A stretch of 64,000 nt of DNA from Mesostigma viride (Eukaryota; Streptophyta; Mesostigmatophyceae; Mesostigmatales; Mesostigmataceae): NCBI GenBank assembly GCA_009746045.1, contig RPFO01000072.1, positions 765,620 through 829,619 of the forward strand. Reading direction: 5' to 3'. The notes beneath the pieces were generated by a model that saw only the letters and a list, made by a program, of their open reading frames with translations, searched no databases and was not told the DNA's origin. Both the position numbers and the translations under genes were made by a program. Position 1 is the stretch's first letter. The number at the start of each line of letters is the position of its first letter. Shown here piece after piece: positions 1 through 10,894 of this stretch.

Positions 1-469
1 CTTACCTTGCATCTAAGCATGATAACCAACGCAGTCTCGTATATGTGCACAACAAATTCACTAAGTATCGTTGGCTTCATTGCAATGACCCGATCAGATA
101 TCCAGACAAGACTACGAGCCGCCACGACAGTTTACACATTTACGCTTTAGGGGCGGTCGGGTGGTCTGGACTCTTACCGTGCTTTCCTCGAGCGTCCGCA
201 TGCTTGAATTCAGTCTCGAACTGATGAAGTTGCCCCGGCCCTAGTCTCCGCGGTGCCCCGCCGTTCAATCTTAGAGACTAATATATCCCGTGATATGATA
301 GCATGTTAAGCTGAATTAACCTGCAAATACTCGGCCATCGCTTCACCGCTCATTTACCATATTCCGTTAGGCGTGAAGTTTATCCAAACTTGCACCCCCC
401 CGCCACGTGGCAAAATACTAAGCGAGCGCCGCGCCATCGGGTACGGATGTTAGTGGTCAGGCAACTCGG
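1..469. other. No recognisable gene
   Basis: No reading frame or repeat I can identify. The sequence is unique within this window and ends where the first long dispersed repeat begins. Confidence 0.4.
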
Positions 470-1660
470 GACAGACCCAATGTGAACGTAAATGTCTAGG
501 GTGGTGGGATAATTGCGCCATAGCCCAGGCATAGCCACCTAAATCCTAAATACCACGTTGCCGGACTGTGCATCACGTGACTTTTGCTAACATTTTTTAC
601 CGTTGCGCGCGCGCATAGCGAGGTATGGCTGTCAACGTGCCATTTGGTGGAAATTTTGGGTTCCGCAGCTTGAAATGGGTCAGATCAGTGATGACGGCCC
701 TGAACGATGATGCATTATTTTGGTTCCTCAAGAATTATCAGATTCACGGAACTGTGAAAATACGCAGTGGTTATTATCTCTGTCTTGGTCGCCACCATCA
801 GACGAGACGTCCCGTTTGGCATATCCGGTTTCTTTTTCGTTTCTTGGTAGCTTCTGGCTTTCTGCCCGGGCCTTACATCGTTTTACGGAAGTCCGCTGCG
901 CACCATCCGCTGGGAACGTCGACGCGTTATACGTCATCTTTGCATAGATAAATCAACATGTTTATGATGACGGATTCATGGATAGAGAGGCTATGGCTTC
1001 CTGTGCCACTAGCATCAGTATCCGGGACGTATGAGCATGTCGGCCAGCGGAACCCGGCCGGCCAGGTCGTGATCGAGGCAGGCACGGCGATTCGTTTTCG
1101 TGTTGTTTGCAAGGAAACTCGTACGTTCATATATGTCTTATGGTGGATATATTAGTGATAATTGCAACTGCCTTCCATGCCTTCTCAAGAAGGGGTATTA
1201 GCCATCACGTTGCACAGTTTGTGGCATTTCTTGGGGGGATACCGTTCAGTGAGTGCAAGGTGGCTTCATATTTGTATTCCAGCATATTTGGCTGTCTATT
1301 GTGGTCAATTATAGTGCCTCATTGTATGGCATGGCATAGTTGGCTGTTTGCGCGCGCGTAAGCCACACACGTACACGCGGGCATGGTATGCGTCAAAGGG
1401 GCTATCCGGGTGGTTTGACCAAAGGAAAGCACCATTTGACTATCCAACTAAATTGTCCAATGTTGGGTGTTTCTGACCCTCCCCTGAAAAATGGGTGGGG
1501 TGGGGGGGATACTTTTTCTTGGCACAAAATGATCGTCTTTTGGCTTCATAAGGTATCATCCAAAGTACTAATAAGACTCATGATATTATTGCATATTCTG
1601 AAAGCCCTTGAAGTGTAGATACTCAGGACTAGCATCTTGGTTGGTGGGGGTATTTGGATG
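470..1660 (+). repeat. Long dispersed repeat, copy A (opposed to copy B)
   Basis: About 1.2 kb that aligns, with substitutions and small indels, to the reverse complement of 4697-5858. Landmarks shared in order are a GACAGACCCAA-like start, GTCACGTGACTTTTGCTAAC-like text, a CGCGCGCGCAT run, ATGATGCATTATTTTGGT, GAGACGTCCCGTTTGG, and ATATTATTGCATATTCTGAA near the far end. Open frames inside are short and differ between copies, so it looks non-coding. It may be a non-autonomous mobile element or the ends of a larger one. The two copies enclose RLE-type retrotransposon sequence. Confidence 0.75.
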
Positions 1661-1745
1661 GTATCTCTTGTTAGCGTTGGCTTTGTTTATTTTTAATTGG
1701 GTGCCTTCACTCTGCTGTAAGTAATTATACTTTTGAATGTATATG
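1661..1745 (+). mobile_element. 3' terminus of an RLE-type non-LTR retrotransposon
   Basis: It shares the stretch GTATCTCTTGTTAGCGTTGG with 30839-30858. It ends in the family signature CTCTGCTGTAAGTAATTAT followed by T/A-rich DNA, which also occurs near 2343-2380 and 30894-30925. No coding sequence is left, so this is a 5'-truncated copy or a remnant. Confidence 0.6.
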
Positions 1746-2060
1746 CCGCCCACACAGTGATGTCACATGGGTCCGAACTCCAATCGCCCGGGCGCTGAAT
1801 TGGTTGAGGTGTAGCCATGCAAAGACAAGGTCTGAACTCTTGGTGTCTGAGGGGCTTATATATATGTATATAGTTGGTTGTCTCTTTGATATATATAGTA
1901 CTCCTACACACAGATCTCGAGTGATTTATCTAGTACCAAATCCGAAAGGCTTGCATCACTCCCCGGAAAGGAGAACTTTTGCGGATGACTGTAGGTGTAA
2001 GTTGGCGATGCCATGGTAACCGGAGACGTCCGTTCTATCGTCAGCGAAAGTTGGTGCGAG
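1746..2060. other. Non-genic interval
   Basis: A TATA-rich stretch near 1858-1905 and a weak Pol III B-box-like GTTCGGACCC on the minus strand near 1770. I see no gene here. Confidence 0.3.
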
Positions 2061-2180
2061 AGGTCCCCAGTTCGATTACGGTCGGATTCATTTGCAGATC
2101 GCGTTTTTCCGCGTTTTCCGCGGCCCGGCCCTGAACGCAAACGGTTTTCACCTTTGCGGAGTGCCTGATCAGAATATATA
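2061..2180 (+). repeat. SINE-like repeat with Pol III B-box-like motif, copy 1
   Basis: The motif GGTCCCCAGTTCGATTACGG (2062-2081) contains a GTTCGATT B-box core. It is followed by a conserved body (ATTCATTTGCAGATCGCGTT, then CGCGG, GAACGCAAA and TTTCACCTTTGCGG). The same body occurs inverted at about 42607-42712, where the B-box reads GTTCGATTCC. A tRNA-derived SINE is the simplest reading. I could not place a good A box, so the Pol III origin is inferred. Confidence 0.5.
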
Positions 2181-2385
2181 TATCATCATGCTCCGCCGTA
2201 CGCGGGCTGATTTTGCGGTGCAGCAGGGCTATTAGGTTCCTCCCGTTAGGCGTTTCCATTGGTCTTATCGTAGTATAGAGCTTTGACATGGCTCTGTATA
2301 TAGGTTTATAGCTGGGCGTTTGCTTTGGTTTGAGTGATTTCACTCTGCTGTAAGTAATTATATTTTTAATATATATTCTGATCAG
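2181..2385 (+). mobile_element. RLE-type LINE remnant: last codons and 3' UTR
   Basis: The first 50 bases encode LRRTRADFAVQQGY and a stop. This matches the C-terminus of the intact frame ending at 3957 (FRRTRADFVATHAV). The family 3' signature CTCTGCTGTAAGTAATTATA and a T/A-rich tail follow. GCCTGATCAGAATATATA just before the remnant is echoed in reverse complement at about 2373-2391 at its end. Confidence 0.65.
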
Positions 2386-2387
2386 GC

Positions 2388-3957
2388 CATCAACCTTCGG
2401 CTCACCCTCCCCAAGTGTGCAGTCTTTTCGCCCCAGGGGGACTGCTCTGGCTTCCCCGCGGCTATCCCGGGGGCATTGGCGCGGGCGCGTGGTTTCTTGT
2501 GCCTGGGCGTCCCTGTGGGTGACCCTGACTACGTCGAAGAGGAGCTCCGGGCCACCGTGGAACAGCGCACCCATGTCCTCGAGACTTGGGCGCGCCTCAA
2601 GGACCCCCAGACCAAAGGGCTCCTCCTGTGGTTTTGCGCCCACCCGCGGGTGGTTCACTGGCTCCGTGGCGCTCCCCCCCACTTGGTGCGGCTTGCCGCG
2701 GAAGGCCATGACGAGCGCATTCAGGCCGCCTTGCAGGTGCTCCTCCCCGGCCCTAGCCTGCCAGCTCACTCCATGCGCTTGGCCACCCTCCCCTGCCGCA
2801 TGGGCGGGTGTGGGCTCACCCGCGCCGCCCGCCTCGCCCCCGCCGCCTTCCTTGGCTCTGTTGCTCAGGCCTGGGCGGAGATCCGCCGGTTGGTCCCCAG
2901 CGCCGTCAGCGCCATTCCCGACTTGGTCACCCCATCCCCCTTCCCCTTTGTGCAGGCTGTGCAGGATTCTTACCTCGGGATCCAGCAGGCTTGCGACCTC
3001 GTCCGCCCCGCTCAGGCCATCCACCGTCGCCTGCCCCGGGGCACGCCCGGCGTGTCCACTGTCGTCAGTCCTAGTGTCTTCCCTGCCTGCGTTCATGAAA
3101 AACAACAAAAGACCTACGCGGGTATCCTACACTGTGCCGACTGGATGGGTCTGCATGCGAGCTTGAACGATCAGGGGAAGGCTTGGCTTCACTCCGTTTC
3201 CCTTGAGGGGAGCGTGGGGTCCGCATTCCTGCGCGCCCTCCCCATGAGCCCTTTGTTCACACTGGTTCCGGCCCTTTACGCCATCGCTCTCCGCCACCAG
3301 CTCTTTGCCCCGCAACCTCTCATCACGGCGGGTGCGTCCTGCGGCAGCTGCGGGCTTGCTCTGGATACTACTGGGACGCACTACATCGCGTGCATGGGTG
3401 GCCAGCAGAACCAGAACTGGTTCCTCTATCTCCATACCGCTCTCCTCCGGGTGGTGTGTGCCATGGTTCGGTCGGTCTTTCCCCACTCCACCATCAAGTG
3501 CGAGGACGCGGATGGGGCCGCCCTCTACTCACCCAACCATCGCCCCGATATTACCGTGCTTGACTACGACGGGCAGGGTTGCCACCTGCTCATCGATGTC
3601 TCCGTGGCTCGGCCGCTTTCCGGTCGCCACATCCTCCGGGCGGCTGTGGATGCCGGCGCTGCTGCCGCTGTGGCTGAGCGCGACAAGTTTGCCTCCTACG
3701 GCAATGTGGGGCCCCACCGGGTCATCCCCTTTGTCCTTGAGGAGTTCGGGGCCATGGGCCCCAAGACAGCGGAGTTTTTCCACGAGTGCTGCCAGCGCCG
3801 TGAAGACCGCCTCGACCTCGAGGGTCAGACCGCCCCGTGGTCGGCCCGCACGTGGTCCTCGTATTGGCGGCAGCGTCTGTCACTCGCCCTCACTCGCACC
3901 GTGGCTGATGTGTTATTCCGCCGCACCCGGGCCGACTTTGTCGCGACCCATGCGGTC
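2388..3957 (+). CDS. C-terminal half of an RLE-type non-LTR retrotransposon polyprotein
   Basis: Frame open from about 2388 to the TAG at 3957 (about 520 aa). It lacks the RT catalytic core, so it is a 5'-truncated copy. The start resembles the region after the RT active site (LRLTLPKCAVFSP). A helical segment with LPCRMGGCGL, a family feature, comes next. Counting from the first ATG (2476) there is a Cys/His cluster (C289-x2-C292, H302, C306). It is followed by a restriction-like endonuclease signature: RPD at 356-358, D374 in LLIDVSV, and a Lys near 404. These elements cut target DNA during target-primed reverse transcription. The module is as in the R2/CRE/NeSL group. The frame has no stops or shifts, so the insertion is fairly young. 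Clade placement is inference. Confidence 0.8.
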
Positions 3958-4200
3958 TAGATCCCTTCCAGGCCTGCATGGTGGGCCGGCAGCGCTGTTG
4001 CTGCGTGTAGTTTTGTGATGTATAGTTAGTTGTACCTTGTGCCGCTGGCGTGATCCTTGGATGTCTGTGTCAGATTACTATTAATTTCTTCAGGGTTATT
4101 CTCCCAGTTATCGGTTTTTTCCTTATGTTGCATGCCTATCTCACCTCCGTAATCTATCATTCTCAATGAATATATATATATATCTTACTCATTATAGCAT
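3958..4200 (+). mobile_element. 3' UTR of the RLE-type retrotransposon
   Basis: Non-coding sequence continuous with the endonuclease frame. It becomes T-rich and ends in an (AT)n run (4172-4182). No duplication of the target site could be matched. Confidence 0.45.
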
Positions 4201-4375
4201 GGGCCATCGATCAGTCCGGGGTCTGGATTTCCATCCCTTAGCTGGTCTTTGCCCGACCGGTCTTTCTTGCTCGAATCGTGCTGTGCTGTGCTTGAAAGGG
4301 ATTGACAATGCCCCTTTCACAATTTTACTTTCTTCACAGTTGTGCTCTGCCAAAGCAGGTGTTGATTAATTAATA

Positions 4376-4625
4376 TTAATTAATTAATGTACACGTGACT
4401 GCATCACGTGAGCATAAGTCCTCAGTGGGATGGAAATAACATGGGATGGAGTGGATGATGCAAGCTATCTAGTTCCTAGTTACAGGGTTGTGGGCACCAC
4501 GGCCCGATTTGCTCAATATGAATGCCAAACTGGGTCACATGCGGAGCCCCCACTGACTTGGCCGGTGGTCTCCTTCATCACTACTTGCCACCTATCCTTG
4601 CGAGCCATCTGCCTTCATTAACCCA
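4376..4625 (-). mobile_element. APE-type LINE 3' end, severely 5'-truncated copy
   Basis: On the plus strand a (TTAA)n tail is followed by the hairpin ACACGTGACTGCATCACGTG and then ATAAGTCCTCAGTGGGA and CGGAGCCCCCAC. These follow the same order as the 3' end of the long copy at 5975-9760. Only about 250 bases of the element remain, oriented with its tail to the left. Confidence 0.75.
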
Positions 4626-4696
4626 TGGTCCGCCAGCACTTTTTTTGGTTTTTTGACCCCTGAAAATGAAAAAAATCATAACTCCTAGACCACAAC

Positions 4697-5858
4697 TCCA
4701 AACACCCTCAACCAAGATGCCAGGAATATCTACACTTCAAGGGCTTTCAGAATATGCAATAATATCACGAGTCCATTCAGTGCCCTGGATGTTATCTTCA
4801 GTCAAAGTTGGACAAAAGACAAACTTTTTCGTGTTAGAAAAAGTTAACCCCCCCCTTTTCTCCGGGGGAGGATTCTAAACACCAAAATCATGGTTGGATA
4901 TTTTTATTAGAATGTTCAGGGGTCCCCCAACGGGGGGGTGCACTCAGAATTGCATTTTACACACGGCACCATGCTCATATTGACACATGACTACGAACAC
5001 CCCAAATGGAGAAAAATGCCATGCTATACAATTATGCAATATAAATGACCACAATAGAGTGCCAAACCTGCTGGAATCCAAACATGACGCCAACTTGCCA
5101 TCACTGAACGTTATCCCCAAAGAAGTGCCACAAATTGTGCACCATAATGGCTAATACCCCTCCTAGAGCAGGCATGGAAAGCTGACATTGCAATAACACT
5201 ATCCTACTCATCAAAAGACATGTAGGGACGTACGAGTTTCCCTGCAAACAACGTGCAAACGCATTGCCGTACCTGCCTCGATCATGACCTGGCCGGGTTC
5301 CGCTGGCCGGCAAGCTCATACGTCACGTATGCAGCTACTAGTGGGAGAGGCGGCCATAGCCGCTCTATCCATGCATCTGTCATCATTACCATGTTGAAGA
5401 TATGTGCAAAGATGACGTCTAACGCGTCCACGTCCCCAGCAAATGGCGCAGCGGACTTTCGTAAAGACGCGGGAGGCCCAGGCAGACGGAAACTCCCAAG
5501 AACCAAAGGAAACCGGCGATACCAAACGGGACGTCTCGTCTGACAGTGACTACCAAGACAGAGGTAATAGCCACTGCGTATTTCCTCAACAGCATAAATC
5601 TGATCATTCTCGACGTACCAAAATAATGCATCATCGTTCAGGGGTCATCATCTGACCCATTTCAAGCCGCGGAACCCAAAATTGCCACAAAATGGCGCGC
5701 TGACAGCCATATCTTGCTATGCGCGCGCGCAACGGTAAAAAATGTTAGCAAAAGTCACGTGACTGCCTGCAAGAAAGTGGTGGTATTTACTGTGCTATGG
5801 CGCAATTACCTACCCAACCTATGCATTTTCATTGAGGTTGGGTCTGCCCCGACCCGCC
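4697..5858 (-). repeat. Long dispersed repeat, copy B (inverted relative to copy A)
   Basis: Reverse-complement counterpart of 470-1660; see copy A for shared landmarks. The homology stops at both ends at the same family positions, which marks the likely element borders. No coding capacity is conserved. Confidence 0.75.
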
Positions 5859-5944
5859 GGACATATTTACGTTACGTCACTTACGTCGCAGGTCACGGAA
5901 TTACGCGGTACAGTTACGTTACGTGTGTTGTGGTCAAATTTGAC

Positions 5945-8900
5945 CACATCGGCGGACCATTAATCGGCGGACCATTAATTAATAGACACGTCAGACTGCG
6001 TCACGTGAGCATAAGTCCTCAGTGGGAGGGGAACATGGGATGGAATGGATGGTATAAGCTATCTAGGTCCTAGTTACAGGGGTGTGGGCACCGCGGCCCG
6101 AATCGCTATGAATGCCATACTTGGTCACACGCGGAGCCCCCACAGGCTTGGGGGTGGTCTCCTTCATCACTACTTGCCATCTATCCTTGCGCACCATCTG
6201 CCTCCATAATACAGACAAACCAGGAGGCTGCCCGGGGGTGAGCCCGTCACGTCTAGTGTAGCACATGTCCACTGATGCCGAGTCTATCACGAAAAGTCCA
6301 CGGGTGGCGGCCCTGGCTGCTGCGCGCGGCCGGGGGCACGCCAGGTGAGGACATATCGCCCAGGCTGGGCGGGCTTGGTGCCAGCTAGTCTATCTGATGT
6401 ATCTACCTGATCTGTGCGGGCCAGGTGCCCGGCTAGGCCCAGGCGCCTGTTCCTAATAATGTGGGAAACATAGGGCAAATCAGCGTACAAATCCTCATTA
6501 CTAATGTGCAAACCAAAGGGGATGTTAAGGGCCTTGCGCAGCATCTTGGTGACGGCGCCGTCGAGTCGTTGCTCCAGCTCCTGCATCAGTGTCCACGTCT
6601 CGGCGCCGTAGGTCAGGATCGTCAGAATGACGACCTTGAAGAGGTCACGCTTGACGATCCGGGGTAGGGCGGGGTTGCTCCACCAGCGGCGGTGGTCATG
6701 GAGGTGCGCCCACGCCATGCCGATCCGTGTCGTCATGTCGTCCTCGCAGTCGGGAAGCCAACTGCCGAGCAGCTTGAAGCGGCCTGAAGGAGGGTAGTTG
6801 ACCTCGGCATCGTCTAAGAGGCGGAGTGTGGGTGGGGGCCCTGCCATGCCGAGGGCCAGGGCCTCCGTTTTGGGGCTGATTTCTAGACCAACCGCCCGAG
6901 CCTCGAGCGCCAGGCAGTCCAGCCAAAGTTGGGCAGACTCCGGCTTCTCGATGAGCGTGATGTCGTCGGCATAAATGAGGTCAGCTAGTAAATTCTGCTT
7001 GTTAGTCGGCCCCCCTTCCCCAAGCTCGTTCGTGATCGCTAGGCCAGGGGCACGGCCTGCAATGCTAGCAAAGCGAGCACGTGCCTGGCGCATAACATAA
7101 TCCACTACAATAATAAACAGGTACGGCGACAGGACGCAACCCTGCCAGACGCCGGTCTGCAGTGGGCATGGGGGGTAATGCCGTGTTGAGTGCGCACCGA
7201 AGTGGTCGACCCCTCATACAGCGTGCGGATGACGGTAATCAGGGGAGTGGGGACGCGAGCGCGAGCAAGTACAGCCCATAGAGCGTCCCAGAGGACAGAA
7301 TCAAAAGCCTTGATGAAGTCGACGAAGATCAGGATTGCGGGAAACTCACCAGGTTGCAGGAGAGCGATTTCCTCGAAGAGGCGACGCGCGACGAAGATGG
7401 CCATGACGGTGTTGCGCCCAGGACGGAAGCCCATTTGACTTTCCCCAAGGTGACAGTCGAGAGCAGAACGAAGGCGGTTGAGGATCATGCGCATGAACAA
7501 CTTAAGTGCGGCGCTCTGGATGCAGACTCCTCTGTAGTTGGCGGGGTCGTCAGGGGAACCTTTGTTTTTGTACAGCATAATACGGTAGCTGTGCTGCCAC
7601 TCAGGAATCGGCGGCGCGTCGGCAAGCAGGATCCGGTTGCAGACGTCAAGCAGGAACCCCGTGAGCGCCGTCAGCTTAATCACCGGGGCTGGGAGCTGGT
7701 CAGGTCCAACGGCGGCATAGAAGCGGAGTTGCTTGGCGGCGGTGCTCAGCTCGAGCTCGGTGAACGGCGGGAGCTCGTTGGGGTCGGCCAGGGGTTCCGT
7801 CAGGGCTGGGTACGTGTAGTCCTGCTCAGCGGCGGGCGGCGTGGGCGGCGCAGGGACGTCCGCCGGTGCTACTGCCAGGCGTGCGGCCGCCAGAGGGCCA
7901 AGCGGCGGAGGCGGCGGGGGGGCGCCGAGCAGCCGGGACTGGGAGGAATACCACTGGTCGAGCTGCTGCTGCGGTGAGCCAGAGAGCGTCCGCGGCGCCG
8001 GCTGCGCGCCGCCGGCGGGCCGTTGGGCGTGACGCAGGCGGGTCCAGGCGTACTTGCCGTGCTGGTCCTTGAGGTGGGCGAAGTACTCGCGGACATGAAG
8101 GTCCTCCTGCTCCTTGGTCGCCTGCCGGATGGCCGAGTGGTAATCGGCTTTGAGGCGGGCGTAGCGGGCGGGGTCGCTGTTGTCGCGCAGGGCTTGCCGG
8201 GCCTGGATGACGGCGGGGAGCCGGTGCAGGCTGGTGAAGCGGGGCGGGCGGCGGGGGGGCAGTAGGGCCCCGGCCGCGGGCAGCTTGTCAGCGAGGTGCC
8301 GAAGGGCCGATGCCGGGCCGGCAGCGAACAGCTGGGCGTGGCTGGCCGGGATGTCCAGCGCGTCGACGAACGCCTCTGCGGCGCGCTTGTGGGCGCGTTT
8401 TTCAGGGAAGTCCTCCAGAGCGTCGTCAGATTTCTCGAGCAACTGAAGTGTGCGCAAATCAGGTGGTGCCACGTGCTTACGAAAGGGCGAGGGGAATCGC
8501 AGGCGGATGCGGGCGGTGACGATGCGATGATCGGAGCGCACCAGGGGGATCACATGCGAGCGAGCAGCTAGTACAGATCCTTGATGACGCTTGCGCATTA
8601 CAACATAGTCAATGCAGCGTTCAGTGCCAGTTGGCGAGGTGTGTGTGACCAAAGCATCTGGACTATGTGGAAAGCGAGTGTTGGCAGTGACCAAATCGCA
8701 TGTCGTAAGCAAATCAGCAAAAAGTTCAGTGTTGGCATTGGAGACCGTACCGTTGGGGGCGTGCTGACATCCGCCAGTACCCGGTGGTAGCGTGGCGTTG
8801 GCGTCCAGCAGCAGAGCGAGGTAGTTGCGACCAGGGATGCCGTTCGCCAGGTTCTCCAGCGCTGCAAAGAAGTCCTTGCGGTCTTGTTCTGGGTGGCCGG

Positions 8901-9760
8901 AGTGGGGTGCGTAACCAACGCCCACCGTCAGGGCGTAGGTCGAGTGGCCCTCCATCGAATGAAAAGTGGCCACGAGGAGCCGAGCGTTGACCAGCTGGGG
9001 TTCGCCCATGTGGCGTACGGCGAGCGGGGAGCAGAGGAGACCGACGCCCCCGTTCCCGGTGCCGTCGCCGCCTCCGTAGTAGAACCGCCAGCCGTCGATG
9101 TCGTCAGCAACAAGGGCAGTTGATCCGCGGGCCGATGCAGTGCGCCTGTGTTCTTGGATTCCCAGGATGGCGATATTATTGTCGATGCAGAAACCAATAA
9201 GATTGGAGACTCGATGGCACTGACAGTCGTCACTGCGCAGGCAGTGACAGCGGTCAGCGTCGGGCTGGAGCGTGCGGGCGTTGAAGGTGGCGATGACCAA
9301 GGGCGCGCGTTGACCGAAAAGGGGGGTGCAGGCGGGGGTGGGGGCGGAGATGGAGCAGGATGGTGATGGGGGTGGGGGTGGAGGTGGTGGGGTAGGGGGG
9401 GCGGGTTGGGGACTTATGCTTTCAATCACCGTTTCGATTCTTCCTGCCAACGCGTCGAGGCGACGCCGACGGTTGGCTCGGGTGGCCAGGTAGAATGAGT
9501 CTGCGTCTGCACGCATAAGAAATGCGTGCAGTCTGAGGAGGTTCCGGAGGCGGCCGCGCGAGGCGGGGCGAACCTGGCTCACTGCCGACCCGGTGCTCTC
9601 TCTCCGACAGCCCAAGGGCTGCGAAGGCAAAGGGGCGGGAAGGGGAGTTAGGCAGATCCCACTGCTAAAGCCGCGGAGCCGCAGGGCCGCGAGCGTCGTC
9701 ATTGATAGGAGAGAAGGGTTCGCAGCGCGGGCTCCGGTTCAGGTGCAAAGCGAACGAATT
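5945..9760 (-). mobile_element. APE-type LINE, longest copy
   Basis: The ORF2 frame lies at 6287-9702, a 3' UTR at about 6286-6010, a terminal CACGT-rich hairpin near 5987-6006, and a short TTAATTAAT tail at 5975-5983. Immediately beyond the tail, CGGCGGACCATTAAT is present twice in tandem (about 5951-5980). The 5' UTR reaches at least 9760, and about 9880 is already another LINE copy. No ORF1 is adjacent. Either the element uses one ORF or ORF1 was lost here. Confidence 0.85.
6287..9702 (-). pseudogene. LINE ORF2: APE endonuclease plus reverse transcriptase, one frameshift
   Basis: The ATG at 9702 opens an 865-aa frame, then a 272-aa frame continues to 6287. Order: a basic and proline-rich N-terminus; an exonuclease-endonuclease-phosphatase domain with FNART, GIQEHR (catalytic Glu), GYAPHSG, LLLDANA, CIDYV and SDHR; a linker; then RT with KNKGSPDDPANYRGVCI, GFRPGRNT, FVDFIKAFDS (first catalytic Asp), GVWQGCVLSPYLF and IYADDITL (YADD pair). 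The C-terminus has RRLGLAGHLARTDQVDTS. The frame breaks at a six-C run at about 7172-7177, inside the RT; the plus-strand copy near 40070 has no break at that point. All catalytic motifs are otherwise present. The protein would nick DNA and copy its own RNA at the nick. Confidence 0.88.
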
Positions 9761-9879
9761 TATTAGGGGGACGGCCAAGCCTGGCAGCCATACCTGAGCT
9801 GAAGTTGCCCCGGCGGATCCCCACACGTGCTGGGGAGCAGGTGACCGTCGATGCCGGTGGCGATGGCGGTGACGGCCTT

Positions 9880-10275
9880 CATATTACAGACAAACCAGGA
9901 GGCTGCCCGGCCGGGCGTGAGCCCGTCCCTGGTCTAGGTTTGCACTGATGTCCTGATGCCTAGCCTATCACGGAAAGTCCACGCATGGCAGCCCGACCGC
10001 GCGCGGCCAGTGGGGCGGGCACGCCATGTGAGGACGAAACGCCTGGGCTGTGCGGGCTTGGTGCCAGCTAGCCCTATCTGATGTATCTACCTGATCTGTG
10101 CGGGCTAGGTACCCGGCTAGGCACAGGCGCCTGTGCCTAAGAATGTGGGAAACATATCGCCATGCGTCTGCAGGAATAAACAGTTGTCTCACTTAATATG
10201 GTAAATCAGCGTACAAATCCTCACTGCTAATGTTCAAACCAAAGGGGATATTAAGTGCCTTGTGCAGCATCTTGG
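9880..10275 (-). mobile_element. APE-type LINE fragment, ORF2 C-terminal region
   Basis: It matches the LINE region 6200-6560 at lower identity. It encodes CLAGYLARTDQVDTSDRASWH on the minus strand and carries the CAGACAAACCAGGAGGCTGC landmark. A small insertion near 10150-10200 interrupts it. The hairpin and tail are missing. Confidence 0.7.
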
Positions 10276-10309
10276 TGACGTTCTGGGCTCTGCGGCCTGT
10301 CGACCGACT

Positions 10310-10430
10310 GGTGGCAGTGAGAGAAGCTAGGAATGTATTAAAAGCCATATTGCCCCTTCTCTGGGATATGTGCTACATATACTCCCGGCGGAGTTATGTT
10401 CCTAATTAATTAATTACGTGTAGAGCGACT
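10310..10430 (+). mobile_element. LINE 3' end of the GTGCTACATATACTCCC type
   Basis: GAATGTATTAAAAGCCAT, TGCCCCTTCTC, ATGTGCTACATATACTCCCG and GGAGTTATGTTCCTAATTAA occur in order. The same order is seen at 14237-14325 and 42546-42615. CTCCCGGCGGAG makes a small hairpin just before the (TTAA) tail. Confidence 0.6.
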
Positions 10431-10890
10431 AGATGACCTAGACAGTGGGGCCGGAAACAGCTTGCTTGATCAGGGCGTGTGTTATGAGCCTAACTGGCCG
10501 GGAGTGTCTAGCGGTGAGCACCATTGCTGCGATCACTCTCCCACCATTTACGAGGAAATATAGTATATTGCACTAGCGCCTTGTGGCTGGCCCGCGGCCC
10601 TGGCCGGTCGCTGTGGCGACTGTTGCCCATGACACGCCCGGCCAGTCTTCGGGCTATTCAGGCTAGCTGAGGTTCGTCAAAACCCTACATAGCATCATGC
10701 ATATTGCACTCATCACAACCATCAAGTTGTCTCACTTAACATCAACCATAGTTGTCTCCCCTGACGAGCCACGAGCCACGAGATAGCCATGGCTGACGGC
10801 GGAGCTCATAACTTTCACGTTTGAGCACCGAATTTTGCCGTGAATATCACAATCGATGCGTCCGTTCTACGTCGCACATGCTGATATAAT
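10431..10890. other. Non-genic interval
   Basis: No frame or repeat I can name. GTTGTCTC motifs recur at 10183, 10724 and 10750. The interval ends at a (TTAA)n tail. Confidence 0.3.
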
Positions 10891-10894
10891 TTTC

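Noticed and set aside
2041-3108. 355-aa minus-strand frame
   Set aside because: Antisense shadow of the RLE retrotransposon frame; no motif.
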